64,000 nt of DNA, from NCBI RefSeq assembly GCF_900110695.1, contig NZ_FOEH01000002.1, positions 124,001-188,000 on the forward strand, given 5' to 3'. The notes beneath the pieces were generated by a model. The model saw only the letters and a list, made by a program, of their open reading frames with translations, was not told the DNA's origin and made no database searches. A program made the position numbers and the translations under genes. Numbering within the stretch: position 1 is the first letter of the stretch; every line of letters starts with the position of its first letter. Below, piece by piece: positions 26,239 through 34,427 of this stretch. The DNA is from Virgibacillus subterraneus. Its GTDB lineage: Bacteria; Bacillota; Bacilli; Bacillales; Amphibacillaceae.

Positions 26239-27720
26239 ATGTTAAATGAAATTTTAGAATCAAACCAATTCATATTACTAATGGCATTATTACTAATCAT
26301 TAGTGTTCTTGTAACGAAGTTCTCTACACGATTAGGTGTACCTTCCCTTGTTCTTTTTATAGGTGTTGGTATGTTAGTGGGTAGTGATGGATTAAATATT
26401 ATATACTTTGATAATGCTACAATAGCGCAATTAATAGGTATAATTGCACTTGTTGTAATTTTATTCGAAGGTGGTTTACAGACACAATGGACTAAGATTA
26501 AACCAGTCTTGCCATCAGCACTAACTATGGCAACGTCAGGTGTACTAGTTACTACAGGGATTGTTGCGGTTGCTTCTAAATACATGCTTGGTATTTCCTG
26601 GCTGGAGGGATTATTATTAGGATCTATTGTTGGATCTACTGATGCTGCTGCAGTATTTGCTGTATTGAAGGATAAAAATATCAAGGGCAATATTAAATCG
26701 ATGCTTGAGGCTGAATCGGGATCAAACGATCCAATGGCAATGTTTTTAACGCTTTCTTTTATTCAGTTAATTACACAGGACCAAGCAGGAATAGGTTCAT
26801 TAATTTGGTCTTTTTTCTGGCAGATGGGAATTGGGTTATTATGTGGGCTGATAATTGGAAAAGTTGGCAGTTTATCAATTAACCGTATTAACTTAGATTC
26901 CAGTGGGCTGTATCCCTTATTTGGACTTGCATTCGCATTTTCTGCCTACAGTATAACCGCATTGATGGATGCTAGCGGATTACTTGCAGTCTACACAGCT
27001 GCATTAGTTATCGGCAATTCGGAATTAACGTATCGTCATTCAATTGTTCGATTTAATGAAGGATTTGCTTGGATGGCACAGATTGTTATGTTTGTTATTC
27101 TCGGTTTATTTGTTTTTCCAGCAGAACTGTTTCAATGGAATTATTTAATCAATGGGTTGTTAGTTTCGACTGTTTTAATATTTATAGCACGGCCACTAGC
27201 AGTTTATTTGAACCTGTTAAAATCACAATATAATAATAAGGAGAAATTGTTCTTATCATGGGCTGGCTTACGTGGAGCTGTTCCGATCGTATTATCAATA
27301 TTTCCTATGCTAGCTGGGGTAGAAGGTAGCCAAGTTATGTTTAATGTTGTCTTTTTCGTTGTGTTAACATCAACACTTGTTCAAGGTTCAACTATTACAT
27401 TTATGTCTTCCAAATTAGGATTAGAAGGTGAAGCCAAAGAAAGATCGATGCACTCCTTAGAACTGATTTCAATGGGAAAAACCAATGTGGAGATGATTGA
27501 ATATGATGTTACTAGCAAAAATAAAATCATTGGTGAAACCCTTGAGTGTATTACTTTGCCAGATAATGCATTAATCAATGCAATTATACGAGATAATGAA
27601 ATCATCACACCAAATGGGCAAACAGTAATTAAAGAGCATGATACACTGTACATATTGGTATCCCGAAAGAGTAAACAAAAATTAATAAAAGTATTAGAAA
27701 AAGATACCGATACACTATAA
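26239..27720 (+). CDS. CPA1-family potassium/proton antiporter with C-terminal regulatory domain
   Basis: A 493-residue NhaP2/CvrA-like cation/proton antiporter. About 12-13 transmembrane helices fill residues 1-395. The conserved ESGSNDPMAM segment (about 157-166) contains the aspartate implicated in cation/proton exchange in CPA1 proteins. Residues 410-493 form a soluble TrkA-C/RCK-C-like domain (EYDVTSKNKIIGETLECI and ending near DTLYILVSRKSK), expected to bind a nucleotide or ligand and gate transport. It would handle K+ or Na+ and pH homeostasis. It sits between gerE and the MarR gene, which are adjacent in B. subtilis as I recall. Confidence 0.87.
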   Translation: MLNEILESNQFILLMALLLIISVLVTKFSTRLGVPSLVLFIGVGMLVGSDGLNIIYFDNATIAQLIGIIALVVILFEGGLQTQWTKIKPVLPSALTMATSGVLVTTGIVAVASKYMLGISWLEGLLLGSIVGSTDAAAVFAVLKDKNIKGNIKSMLEAESGSNDPMAMFLTLSFIQLITQDQAGIGSLIWSFFWQMGIGLLCGLIIGKVGSLSINRINLDSSGLYPLFGLAFAFSAYSITALMDASGLLAVYTAALVIGNSELTYRHSIVRFNEGFAWMAQIVMFVILGLFVFPAELFQWNYLINGLLVSTVLIFIARPLAVYLNLLKSQYNNKEKLFLSWAGLRGAVPIVLSIFPMLAGVEGSQVMFNVVFFVVLTSTLVQGSTITFMSSKLGLEGEAKERSMHSLELISMGKTNVEMIEYDVTSKNKIIGETLECITLPDNALINAIIRDNEIITPNGQTVIKEHDTLYILVSRKSKQKLIKVLEKDTDTL

Positions 27721-27814
27721 GAAATTTGTATTTTATATTATGAAAAAATAAAAATATACTCGAATTATGTTAAAATGTTTATAGAATAAGGAAATATACT
27801 GGGGGGTTACCCAT

Positions 27815-28267
27815 TTGGAAGATGATGTATCAACAGAAGCAATAGCTGATGTAGAGAAAAGACTTCGTTATATATCAGGTATTATCAAACAGAATGGTCG
27901 AAAAATATTAAATAATTACCCAATTACATCACCACAATTTATCGCGCTACAATGGTTGATTGAGGAAGGTGATTTAACAATTGGTGAGCTATCCAATAAA
28001 AACGGGTTAGCATTTAGTACCACAACCGATTTAGTAGACCGCATGGAGAAAAATGAGCTGGTCGAAAGAATTAGAGATATCGATGATCGTCGTGTTGTGA
28101 GAATCCACGTATTAGAAAAAGGAAATTCCATTATCCAAGAAGTAATTCGAAAACGTCAAGAATATTTGGGAGAGGTTTTAACAAACTTTTCAATAGAACA
28201 AACGGATACGTTGAACGATTTACTTTCGTTTTTATATGAACAGATGCGGTGTGTCAATGAAAAATAA
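27815..28267 (+). CDS. MarR-family transcriptional regulator (YsmB-like)
   Basis: A 150-residue winged-helix regulator. The MarR core is clear: QFIALQWLIEEGDLTIGELSNKNGLAFSTTTDLVDRMEKNELVERIRDIDDRRVVRIHVLEKG, including the DRR wing. The start is TTG after GGGGGGT. Position immediately upstream of murI (24 bases) matches B. subtilis ysmB-racE. Target genes and ligand are unknown. Confidence 0.86.
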   Translation: MEDDVSTEAIADVEKRLRYISGIIKQNGRKILNNYPITSPQFIALQWLIEEGDLTIGELSNKNGLAFSTTTDLVDRMEKNELVERIRDIDDRRVVRIHVLEKGNSIIQEVIRKRQEYLGEVLTNFSIEQTDTLNDLLSFLYEQMRCVNEK

Positions 28268-28290
28268 ACAGCATAGAAGAGGCGATTTTT

Positions 28291-29103
28291 TTGAATCAGG
28301 CAATTGGGGTTATTGATTCTGGAGTGGGCGGTTTAACAGTTGCAAATGAACTTATGAGGCAACTGCCAAGAGAAAATCTTATATATTTAGGTGATACATT
28401 AAGATGCCCATATGGTCCCAGGTCAAAAGAAGAAATAAGAATGTTTACGTGGGAAATGGTTGATTTCCTGCTTCAAAAAGAGATTAAAATGCTTGTCATA
28501 GCATGTAATACTGCAACAGCTTTTACGCTTACTGAACTCCAGAGTGAATTGGACATTCCAGTTATTGGTGTGATCCAGCCTGGTGCTAGAGCCGCAATTA
28601 AATTCACACATAATAGTCATGTAGGTGTAGTTGGTACAGAAGGAACAATTAGGAGTAATGCGTATACGGAGGCGTTGCAGAGCATAAAAGCAGATATCCA
28701 TGTGAATGCTCTGGCATGTCCGTTGTTTGTTCCAATGGTTGAACAAGGAATTATATCTGGTACACACGCAGAACAAGTGGTGGAGGAATCGTTATACCCA
28801 ATGAAAATGAATAATCATATAGATACATTGATCTTGGGGTGTACACATTATCCGTTAATTAAAGAAACGATTCAATCTATTATAGGTGATCACGTTACCA
28901 TTATATCTTCCAGTGAGGAAACAGCTCGTGAAGCAAGTACGATCTTAGAATTTCATAATCAGTTAAATAAAGATAATCATATACCGGATCATAAATTTTA
29001 CTCGACCGGTGAATTGGAAATGTTCACGAAAATAGCTGAAAGTATTTTTATGAAATCAATTGATAAATTCCACTCCGTTACGATACAAAAAGCATTTATA
29101 TAA
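28291..29103 (+). CDS. murI: glutamate racemase
   Basis: Makes D-glutamate for peptidoglycan (270 residues). The N-terminal signature IGVIDSGVGGLTVANEL is intact. The two catalytic cysteines are present: C72 in ACNTATAF and C184 in GCTHYPL. The start is TTG at 28291. It is equivalent to B. subtilis racE, in the conserved ysmB-racE-gerM order. Confidence 0.95.
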   Translation: MNQAIGVIDSGVGGLTVANELMRQLPRENLIYLGDTLRCPYGPRSKEEIRMFTWEMVDFLLQKEIKMLVIACNTATAFTLTELQSELDIPVIGVIQPGARAAIKFTHNSHVGVVGTEGTIRSNAYTEALQSIKADIHVNALACPLFVPMVEQGIISGTHAEQVVEESLYPMKMNNHIDTLILGCTHYPLIKETIQSIIGDHVTIISSSEETAREASTILEFHNQLNKDNHIPDHKFYSTGELEMFTKIAESIFMKSIDKFHSVTIQKAFI

Positions 29104-29145
29104 AAATCAGAATCCTATTTTTTATAGGTATTCTGATTTTTTTTC
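29103..29145 (+). terminator. terminator of murI
   Basis: Stem AAATCAGAATCCTAT with ATAGGTATTCTGATTT (one bulge), then a run of eight T. Confidence 0.85.
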
Positions 29146-29216
29146 TGCATAGGTTGGTCTAATTTTATAATGTGCTCGTATATATAATAGTACAAACCAT
29201 CGTAGGAGGGAATAAC

Positions 29217-30302
29217 ATGCAGAAGCGCAGTACATTACTTTTAATTATAACGGTGTGTCTTTCTATTATATTGACTGGATGTTTCCAAGGAGAACAATCA
29301 ATTGATAATGAAGAAATGGATCCACCTAAAGACGCTGAGGCTGTAAATGATTTGGATAATGTATCAGATGAAGCGGAATCAGAGGGTGTTGATGAAGAGT
29401 CTGATGGCGAAGCGGAACCAAAGACAGTTGGAAGACAATTATATTTAATTGATTCAGATGGAATGGTGGCCTCACAAACATTGCAATTACCACAGATTGA
29501 ATCCAAGGAGGTAGCAATACAAGCACTCCAACACTTGGTAAAAGGAGGACCTGTAACATCCTTATTACCAAATGGATTTCAGGCAGTTTTACCAGCAGGA
29601 ACACAAGTTAATAGCTTAAGTCTTGAGGAAAATGGGACGTTAATTGTAGATGTGTCTGAGGAGTTTAAAAATTATGAGGAACAAAATGAGTTAAAGGTGC
29701 TTCAGGCAATGACATATACATTAACACAATTTGAAAGCGTGGATAATATCAAACTGCGGATTAACGGGGAAGCACAAACTGAGATGCCCGTAAGTGGAAC
29801 TCCTATTGGTGAGGGTTATTCGAGAGTGAATGGTATTAATCTAATTCATTCTGATAGTGTTGACCTCATGGCCAGCAAGCCTGTTACGTTGTACTATCCA
29901 TCTGTACATGATGAAAATCAGTATTTTGTACCGGTAACACAGTACATTAATGTTGAGAACCAGGATCTATATGGTTCAGTAATTGAAGCATTACTGGATG
30001 GCCCCGGTGTTCAGGCGAATGTACAGCATGTTTTCAACAATCAGACAGAACTTACAAGTAACCCAAGTTTAAGAGATGGTGTGCTTGAATTGGTATTCAG
30101 TGAGGAAGTGCTTCAGGACGGAGAAAAAGCCGTGATTTCTGATGAAGTAATGGAAACATTAGTACGCACCTTAACAGAAGATCCATCTGTGGAGGCTGTG
30201 CAAGTGAAAGTTGAAAATGTCGAGACGCTCTTTAATGAAAATGGAGAACCATATACGACTCCTGTTACAACACAAACATTTTCAAAAACTGAAAAATTAT
30301 AA
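29217..30302 (+). CDS. gerM: spore germination lipoprotein GerM
   Basis: A 361-residue lipoprotein needed for sporulation and germination. The signal peptide ends in the lipobox LTGC (lipidated Cys22). A linker of about 55 residues rich in Asp/Glu/Ser follows, then two GerMN repeats (about 95-205 and 230-345), each with features such as TLIVDVSEEF and LELVFSEEV. In B. subtilis GerM is an anchor component of the SpoIIQ-SpoIIIAH channel assembly. The ATG at 29217 follows AGGAGGG; the longer frame from 29172 is rejected. Confidence 0.93.
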   Translation: MQKRSTLLLIITVCLSIILTGCFQGEQSIDNEEMDPPKDAEAVNDLDNVSDEAESEGVDEESDGEAEPKTVGRQLYLIDSDGMVASQTLQLPQIESKEVAIQALQHLVKGGPVTSLLPNGFQAVLPAGTQVNSLSLEENGTLIVDVSEEFKNYEEQNELKVLQAMTYTLTQFESVDNIKLRINGEAQTEMPVSGTPIGEGYSRVNGINLIHSDSVDLMASKPVTLYYPSVHDENQYFVPVTQYINVENQDLYGSVIEALLDGPGVQANVQHVFNNQTELTSNPSLRDGVLELVFSEEVLQDGEKAVISDEVMETLVRTLTEDPSVEAVQVKVENVETLFNENGEPYTTPVTTQTFSKTEKL

Positions 30303-30305
30303 TTT

Positions 30306-30334
30306 AAAAGGCTGTGATATGCAGCCTTTTTTTT
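30306..30334 (+). terminator. terminator of gerM
   Basis: 9-bp stem (AAAAGGCTG with CAGCCTTTT), 7-base loop and a run of eight T, directly followed by a family A repeat. Confidence 0.9.
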
Positions 30335-30480
30335 GCAGTTAAGATAGTATAAAAACTTTCTTACTGCAATTGTACACTAAGGTATTCACCATTAAGGATT
30401 GCACTCTAGAGTATAAGGTATTCTAAAGAAAGCAAAATACGCATTCATAAGAATCCCGGTAACGAATGCCAGTTTTCTAA
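30335..30480 (+). repeat. family A interspersed repeat, copy 3 (long variant)
   Basis: 146 bp starting GCAGTTAAGATAG immediately after the gerM T-run and ending AGTTTTCTAA. It contains an extra internal block (ATTGCACTCTAGAGTATAAG) also present in copy 6. Confidence 0.75.
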
Positions 30481-30850
30481 TTGCTTAGGACACTATAAAA
30501 TATAATGGATCCCGCCGAGTCTACGATAACAGTTCGAGATCGCCGAATTTCCTAAATCGCTAACGCTCCTCAGTATTTTTTCGCTTTCCAAGCAATAGAT
30601 TTATTTTGACTTTCGGAATTACTGGAGATAAGTCAAGATTGTATAATCTCAATGTAAAAGGAAGATCGAATAAAACCGCCGCTTTGTGCGGACCCACCCG
30701 AGCGATACGCGCGCATTCCATACTGCGCAGAGCAGGTGCTTTCGCTTTTGTTCACAGTCAAAGATAGTATAAGGTTTTCTACCTATCGTGTATTATCGTG
30801 TTTCTTTCGTAAAAAATATGTTAGGATAATCCTATCGTAAGTGTAGTAAT
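30481..30850. other. gene-free stretch with composite repeat remnants
   Basis: No credible gene. It holds patches of higher GC, a CGCTTTCCAAGCAATAG segment resembling the family B hairpin (about 30589-30606), the family C copy at 30661-30750, and an AGATAGTATAAGGTTTTCTA segment reminiscent of family A (about 30763). The final 70 bases presumably hold the rph promoter, which I cannot define. Confidence 0.5.
30661..30750 (+). repeat. family C hairpin repeat, copy 1
   Basis: Contains AAACCGCCGCTTTGTGCGG, a small hairpin, then CCCACC and CTGCGCAGAGCAGGTGCT. It aligns with the reverse complement of 50310-50408. Confidence 0.65.
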
Positions 30851-30860
30851 AAGGAGGAAT

Positions 30861-31634
30861 ATGTTTAAAGTGAGAAATGATCAAAGAGATAATAATGAAT
30901 TACGTTCAATAACAATTATACCAGATTTTGTTAAACATCCTGAGGGTTCTGTACTTATACAGGCTGGAGGCACTAAAGTTATTTGTAATGCAAGTATCGA
31001 GGACAAAGTGCCGCCGTTTATGCGGGGCCAAAAAAAAGGATGGATTACAGCTGAATATGCCATGCTCCCCCGTGCAACTAATCAACGGAACATAAGAGAA
31101 TCATCTAAAGGTAAAGTAAGTGGAAGAACGATGGAAATACAGCGATTAATTGGACGAGCATTACGCTCTGTAGTTGATTTGGATCAAATTGGTGAGCGTA
31201 CAGTCTGGGTGGATTGTGATGTAATTCAGGCTGACGGCGGTACAAGAACTGCTTCTATTACAGGCGCATTTGTTGCTGTAGTACTAGCTTTTGGTAAATT
31301 AATAGCAGATAATAAAATTGAAAAAATGCCAGTGAGCGATTTTCTATCAGCAATATCTGTTGGAGTTTTATCCGATGGTACGGAAGTGTTGGACCTGAAC
31401 TATGGTGAAGATTCAGAAGCACATGTTGATATGAACGTGGTAATGACAGGTGCTGGAGAATTTGTTGAAATACAAGGTACTGGAGAAGAGGCGACATTCA
31501 CAAACAGCCAATTACAAGCGATGCTTGGACTGGCTAATGAAGGAATGCTGAAGATCAATACGATACAAAAAGAAATACTGGGTGAATTAGCTGATAAAAT
31601 AGGAGAAACCAAAATAAGTAGGGAAGATTTATAA
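30861..31634 (+). CDS. rph: ribonuclease PH
   Basis: A phosphate-dependent 3'-5' exoribonuclease that trims tRNA 3' ends (257 residues). RNase PH signatures are complete: [58 protein letters not shown] and [20 protein letters not shown]. The start is ambiguous: ATG at 30861 is only 3 bases after AAGGAGG, while GTG at 30870 matches the usual family start but is 12 bases away; I keep the ATG. The stop overlaps the rdgB start by one base. Confidence 0.95.
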   Translation: MFKVRNDQRDNNELRSITIIPDFVKHPEGSVLIQAGGTKVICNASIEDKVPPFMRGQKKGWITAEYAMLPRATNQRNIRESSKGKVSGRTMEIQRLIGRALRSVVDLDQIGERTVWVDCDVIQADGGTRTASITGAFVAVVLAFGKLIADNKIEKMPVSDFLSAISVGVLSDGTEVLDLNYGEDSEAHVDMNVVMTGAGEFVEIQGTGEEATFTNSQLQAMLGLANEGMLKINTIQKEILGELADKIGETKISREDL

Positions 31635-32227
31635 TGAAAGAAATAATCATAGCAACTAAAAATCCTGGGAAAGCAGAGGAGTTTAAAACGTTCTTTGCAA
31701 AATTTAATATTAAAGCAGTATCCTTACTAGACTTATCTCAGTCAATTCAAGATATTGAAGAGACAGGGGTGACGTTCGAAGAAAATGCGGCATTAAAAGC
31801 AGAACAGATAGCAAAGTTATTGAATACTCCCGTATTAGCTGATGATTCTGGTTTAACAATAGATGTATTGGATGGCAGACCTGGTATATTTTCTGCCAGA
31901 TATGCCGGTGAACCTAAAGATGACAAGGCAAATATCGAAAAAGTCTTAGCTGAGTTGAAGAATGTTAAGGTAACTGACCGTACAGCTCGTTTTGTATGTG
32001 TATTGGCAGTAGCCACACCAGACGCGAATACAATTTTTAAAAAAGGATATTGTGAAGGGAGAATTTCCGTTACTTCAAAAGGTTCTAATGGATTTGGTTA
32101 TGATCCCATTTTTATACCAAAGAACTATACAAGAACAATGGCAGAGTTAACTTCTGATGAAAAAAATAGTATCAGTCACCGAAGTAATGCTATTAAGCAA
32201 CTCGAAGATTGGCTAGAAAATTTATAG
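31634..32227 (+). CDS. rdgB: dITP/XTP pyrophosphatase
   Basis: A 197-residue Ham1/RdgB-family enzyme that removes non-canonical purine nucleoside triphosphates (dITP, XTP) from the pool. The N-terminal IIATKNPGKAEEF binds substrate phosphates; VLADDSGLTIDVLDGRPGIFSARYAG and GSNGFGYDPIFIP are signature segments. It overlaps rph by one base (TAATG) and precedes the phosphodiesterase gene by 21, as in B. subtilis rph-ysnA-ysnB. Confidence 0.94.
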   Translation: MKEIIIATKNPGKAEEFKTFFAKFNIKAVSLLDLSQSIQDIEETGVTFEENAALKAEQIAKLLNTPVLADDSGLTIDVLDGRPGIFSARYAGEPKDDKANIEKVLAELKNVKVTDRTARFVCVLAVATPDANTIFKKGYCEGRISVTSKGSNGFGYDPIFIPKNYTRTMAELTSDEKNSISHRSNAIKQLEDWLENL

Positions 32228-32248
32228 GTGATAATGTGAGGTGTTATT

Positions 32249-32761
32249 ATGCCGAGTGTTTTAATTGTAAGTGATAGTCATGGTTCTACAAATGAACTAA
32301 AAGAAATTAAAGAACGCCATGCTTTAAAGTATATGATACATTGTGGAGATTCGGAATTGGATATGGACGCGCCAGAGTTGACAGGCTTCATAAAAGTTGC
32401 CGGAAATTGTGATTTTGATTCAAGGTATCCATTAGAGCAAACAAGCTTAATCGAGGGTCTTCGCTTTTATATTGCACATGGTCACCACCATCATGTGAAA
32501 TCCAATCTAATGACAATAACCTATCGTGCTGAGGAAGAAGATGCTCAAGTAGTTTGTTATGGCCATACACACATTGCTATGGCTGAAAAGGTTGGAAATC
32601 AACTTGTGATCAATCCAGGTAGTATTTTACTTCCTAGGGTAAGGGCAGATAAAACATACGCTATCTTGAAATGGGATGATTTAGATGCAGTCCAGGTAAA
32701 TTACTATACAGTGAAAGGTGACTTTATTGAAGATCTTTCTCTAGATGTTACTTTTACGTAA
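32249..32761 (+). CDS. YfcE/MJ0936-type metallophosphodiesterase (YsnB-like)
   Basis: A 170-residue calcineurin-like phosphoesterase. Metal-binding motifs are intact: VSDSHG (D8, H10 region), HCGDSE, GNCDFD, AHGHHHHVKSN and YGHTHIA followed by NPGS. Family members hydrolyse phosphodiesters in a Mn2+-dependent way; the natural substrate is not known. Third gene of the rph-rdgB-ysnB operon. Confidence 0.9.
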   Translation: MPSVLIVSDSHGSTNELKEIKERHALKYMIHCGDSELDMDAPELTGFIKVAGNCDFDSRYPLEQTSLIEGLRFYIAHGHHHHVKSNLMTITYRAEEEDAQVVCYGHTHIAMAEKVGNQLVINPGSILLPRVRADKTYAILKWDDLDAVQVNYYTVKGDFIEDLSLDVTFT

Positions 32762-32767
32762 CATTCT

Positions 32768-32820
32768 TCGCTTTTCATTGAGGAGTATAAGTCAACTTAA
32801 TGAAAAGCATTTATTTTATT
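32768..32820 (+). terminator. terminator-like hairpin after ysnB
   Basis: Stem CGCTTTTCATT with AATGAAAAGC around a loop of about 20 bases, followed by a T-rich ATTTATTTTA. Confidence 0.55.
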
Positions 32821-32826
32821 ATACTA

Positions 32827-32855
32827 TTGACAAATATTTTCAAAATGCATATAAT
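32827..32855 (+). promoter_or_regulatory. strong SigA promoter of the tRNA operon
   Basis: Perfect consensus TTGACA and TATAAT with a 17-bp spacer, about 160 bp before tRNA-Gly. Confidence 0.9.
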
Positions 32856-32876
32856 GATTCTTGTTCGTTCAAATAT

Positions 32877-32898
32877 GCGGATGTTGTGTAGTGTTGAA
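32877..32898 (+). repeat. tRNA-Gly 5'-end-like sequence in the tRNA leader
   Basis: 22 bases resembling the first 22 bases of the tRNA-Gly gene (17 of 22 identical by eye), with ATAT also matching just upstream. A second patch, CAGCCTTAAATCAGCT at about 32957-32972, resembles an anticodon arm. It may be a decayed tRNA copy. Confidence 0.4.
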
Positions 32899-33015
32899 TT
32901 ATAAGTTGCGAGTAAAGATTCAATCGAATAAACTGAGAGTTGCCTCGAAGGTGATACAGCCTTAAATCAGCTTGGAGATACAGGAATGGATTGTTAAAAA
33001 TTAAATACATAATAT

Positions 33016-33089
33016 GCGGGTGTAGTTTAGTGGTAAAACTTCAGCCTTCCAAGCTGATATCGTGGGTTCGATTCCCATCACCCGCTCCA
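33016..33089 (+). tRNA. tRNA-Gly (anticodon TCC)
   Basis: A 74-nt cloverleaf: acceptor GCGGGTG with CACCCGC, D-arm with TAGTGGTA, anticodon stem TCAGC/GCTGA with loop CTTCCAA (anticodon 33048-33050), T-arm GGGTTCGATTCCC. The CCA end is encoded (33087-33089). Confidence 0.97.
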
Positions 33090-33092
33090 TGT

Positions 33093-33166
33093 GTCCCAGT
33101 AGCTCAGTAGGATAGAGCAACAGCCTTCTAAGCTGTGGGTCGCAGGTTCGAATCCTGCCTGGGACA
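33093..33166 (+). tRNA. tRNA-Arg (anticodon TCT)
   Basis: A 74-nt cloverleaf: acceptor GTCCCAG with CTGGGAC, anticodon stem ACAGC/GCTGT with loop CTTCTAA (anticodon 33127-33129), T-arm CAGGTTCGAATCCTG. No CCA is encoded. It begins 3 bases after tRNA-Gly, so both come from one transcript. The following GGAGAAACCTAT...ATAGGTTTCTC hairpin with a T-run (33173-33210) is the likely terminator. Confidence 0.96.
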
Positions 33167-33172
33167 TCATCC

Positions 33173-33212
33173 GGAGAAACCTATCAACAAATTTATAGGT
33201 TTCTCTTTTATT
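33173..33212 (+). terminator. terminator of the tRNA operon
   Basis: Stem GAGAAACCTAT with ATAGGTTTCTC, loop of about 12 bases, then TTTTATT. Confidence 0.85.
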
Positions 33213-33306
33213 ATCTTAATAAGGTTTATTTTTCAATTAACCGGGTATGTATATTTATTACGGGAAAAACAAAAATAAACTTGAGAAGGGAGTGAATAAA
33301 TAAAAG

Positions 33307-34287
33307 ATGCAGAGCGATAAAGAAAACGTAATTCTATTTCCAAAGTGGCGAACAACTTTAGAAGAAGAAAGTTTGAAGGCTATTAAAGAAAAAAGATATG
33401 AGGAAGCATTAACAAAACTGGATCAGTTATTAAGCTACCATATCGATAATCATGAAATTGTAATAGGCAAGCTAATTTGCCTGATGGAAATGGATCGTTA
33501 TGAAGAAGCGCAAGATTTATGTGAAGCGCTATTGAAATATAAAGATGAAAATTATTATCATTACTTACATATTTACTTAACAATATTATTCCAGACTAGC
33601 CAATATGAGTTATTGATGGAACAAGTAGAATTTGAATTTGAATCAGAGGTTGTTCCTGATGTGATTCACGAACAGTTTCAGCAACTTTATGATATGAGTA
33701 AGAATATGAAAAATGAAATTAGAAATGAAAAGTCTTCCGAATACATAGGTGAATTGCTAAAGGCTGTTAAACAGGAAAATCATGTGCAACAGTGGCGTTT
33801 AGTAGAACAAATGCGTAAAATAAATGCTAATCCGACAGATTCTATTAAGAATTTATTGATAGAAAATAATGTACATCCGGTTACTAAAACAGCAATTTTT
33901 AAATGGCTGCAAGAGAGAAGTATTTCAGATGAAGTTACCGTAAGTAAACTTAATAAACAATTGACCATACCCCCGGTAAATGTACCTGAAATTAGTTCAC
34001 ATAAAACAATGAAGCAGACACTTTTACTAATTAATGAGCTGGAACAAAAGAATCCATCATTGTTTCAATTAGTCGAAAGGCTTTTATATCGATACGTATA
34101 TGTAAGGTATCCAATCATGCCAAATGATAGAGATATTATTCATATAGCTGAAGCGTTATCGAAGATTGGTGAAGAATATTTGGATATACATATAGAAGAT
34201 AGTAAACATTTGGATGAGTCCGTTAAAAAATATGTAGAAGAAATTAAAATGTGCGAAGCTTTATACTTAACAATCATTGAAGCATAG
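33307..34287 (+). CDS. tetratricopeptide-repeat protein (YsoA-like)
   Basis: A 326-residue all-helical soluble protein with TPR-like repeats in the N-terminal half (for example YEEALTKLDQLLSYHIDNHEIVIGKLICLMEMDRYEEAQDLCEALL at about 32-77). The C-terminal half has no recognisable catalytic motif. Position upstream of tig matches B. subtilis ysoA, whose function is unknown. The ATG has GAAGGGAG about 13 bases upstream, slightly far. Confidence 0.83.
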   Translation: MQSDKENVILFPKWRTTLEEESLKAIKEKRYEEALTKLDQLLSYHIDNHEIVIGKLICLMEMDRYEEAQDLCEALLKYKDENYYHYLHIYLTILFQTSQYELLMEQVEFEFESEVVPDVIHEQFQQLYDMSKNMKNEIRNEKSSEYIGELLKAVKQENHVQQWRLVEQMRKINANPTDSIKNLLIENNVHPVTKTAIFKWLQERSISDEVTVSKLNKQLTIPPVNVPEISSHKTMKQTLLLINELEQKNPSLFQLVERLLYRYVYVRYPIMPNDRDIIHIAEALSKIGEEYLDIHIEDSKHLDESVKKYVEEIKMCEALYLTIIEA

Positions 34288-34308
34288 TCTGTAGAGTAGC
34301 CGTAATGC

Positions 34309-34336
34309 TTGAAAGCACTAGTAATTATGTTATAAT
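34309..34336 (+). promoter_or_regulatory. SigA promoter of tig
   Basis: TTGAAA and TATAAT with a 16-bp spacer; the -10 is also extended (TGTTATAAT). Leader about 85 nt. Confidence 0.7.
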
Positions 34337-34427
34337 GAGATGGTTGTAAACTTGATCATTATATATATTTATTTATATTGATGAACGTGAAATTTAAAAG
34401 GAATATTAGATTTTGGAGGGAATTTTT

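Noticed and set aside
29165-29604. Reverse-strand ORFs opposite gerM
   Set aside because: They are antisense shadows of the acidic Ser/Asp/Glu linker of gerM, without ribosome-binding sites or coding character.
30500-30780. GC-rich patch as a small RNA gene or horizontally acquired gene remnant
   Set aside because: The segment is explained by a family C copy and family A/B fragments; no promoter-terminator unit was visible.
32930-33000. T-box or TPP-like riboswitch in the tRNA leader (CTGAGAG, AAGGTGATAC)
   Set aside because: Only short fragments of either consensus match, there is no following terminator, and tRNA operons are not expected to have such a leader.
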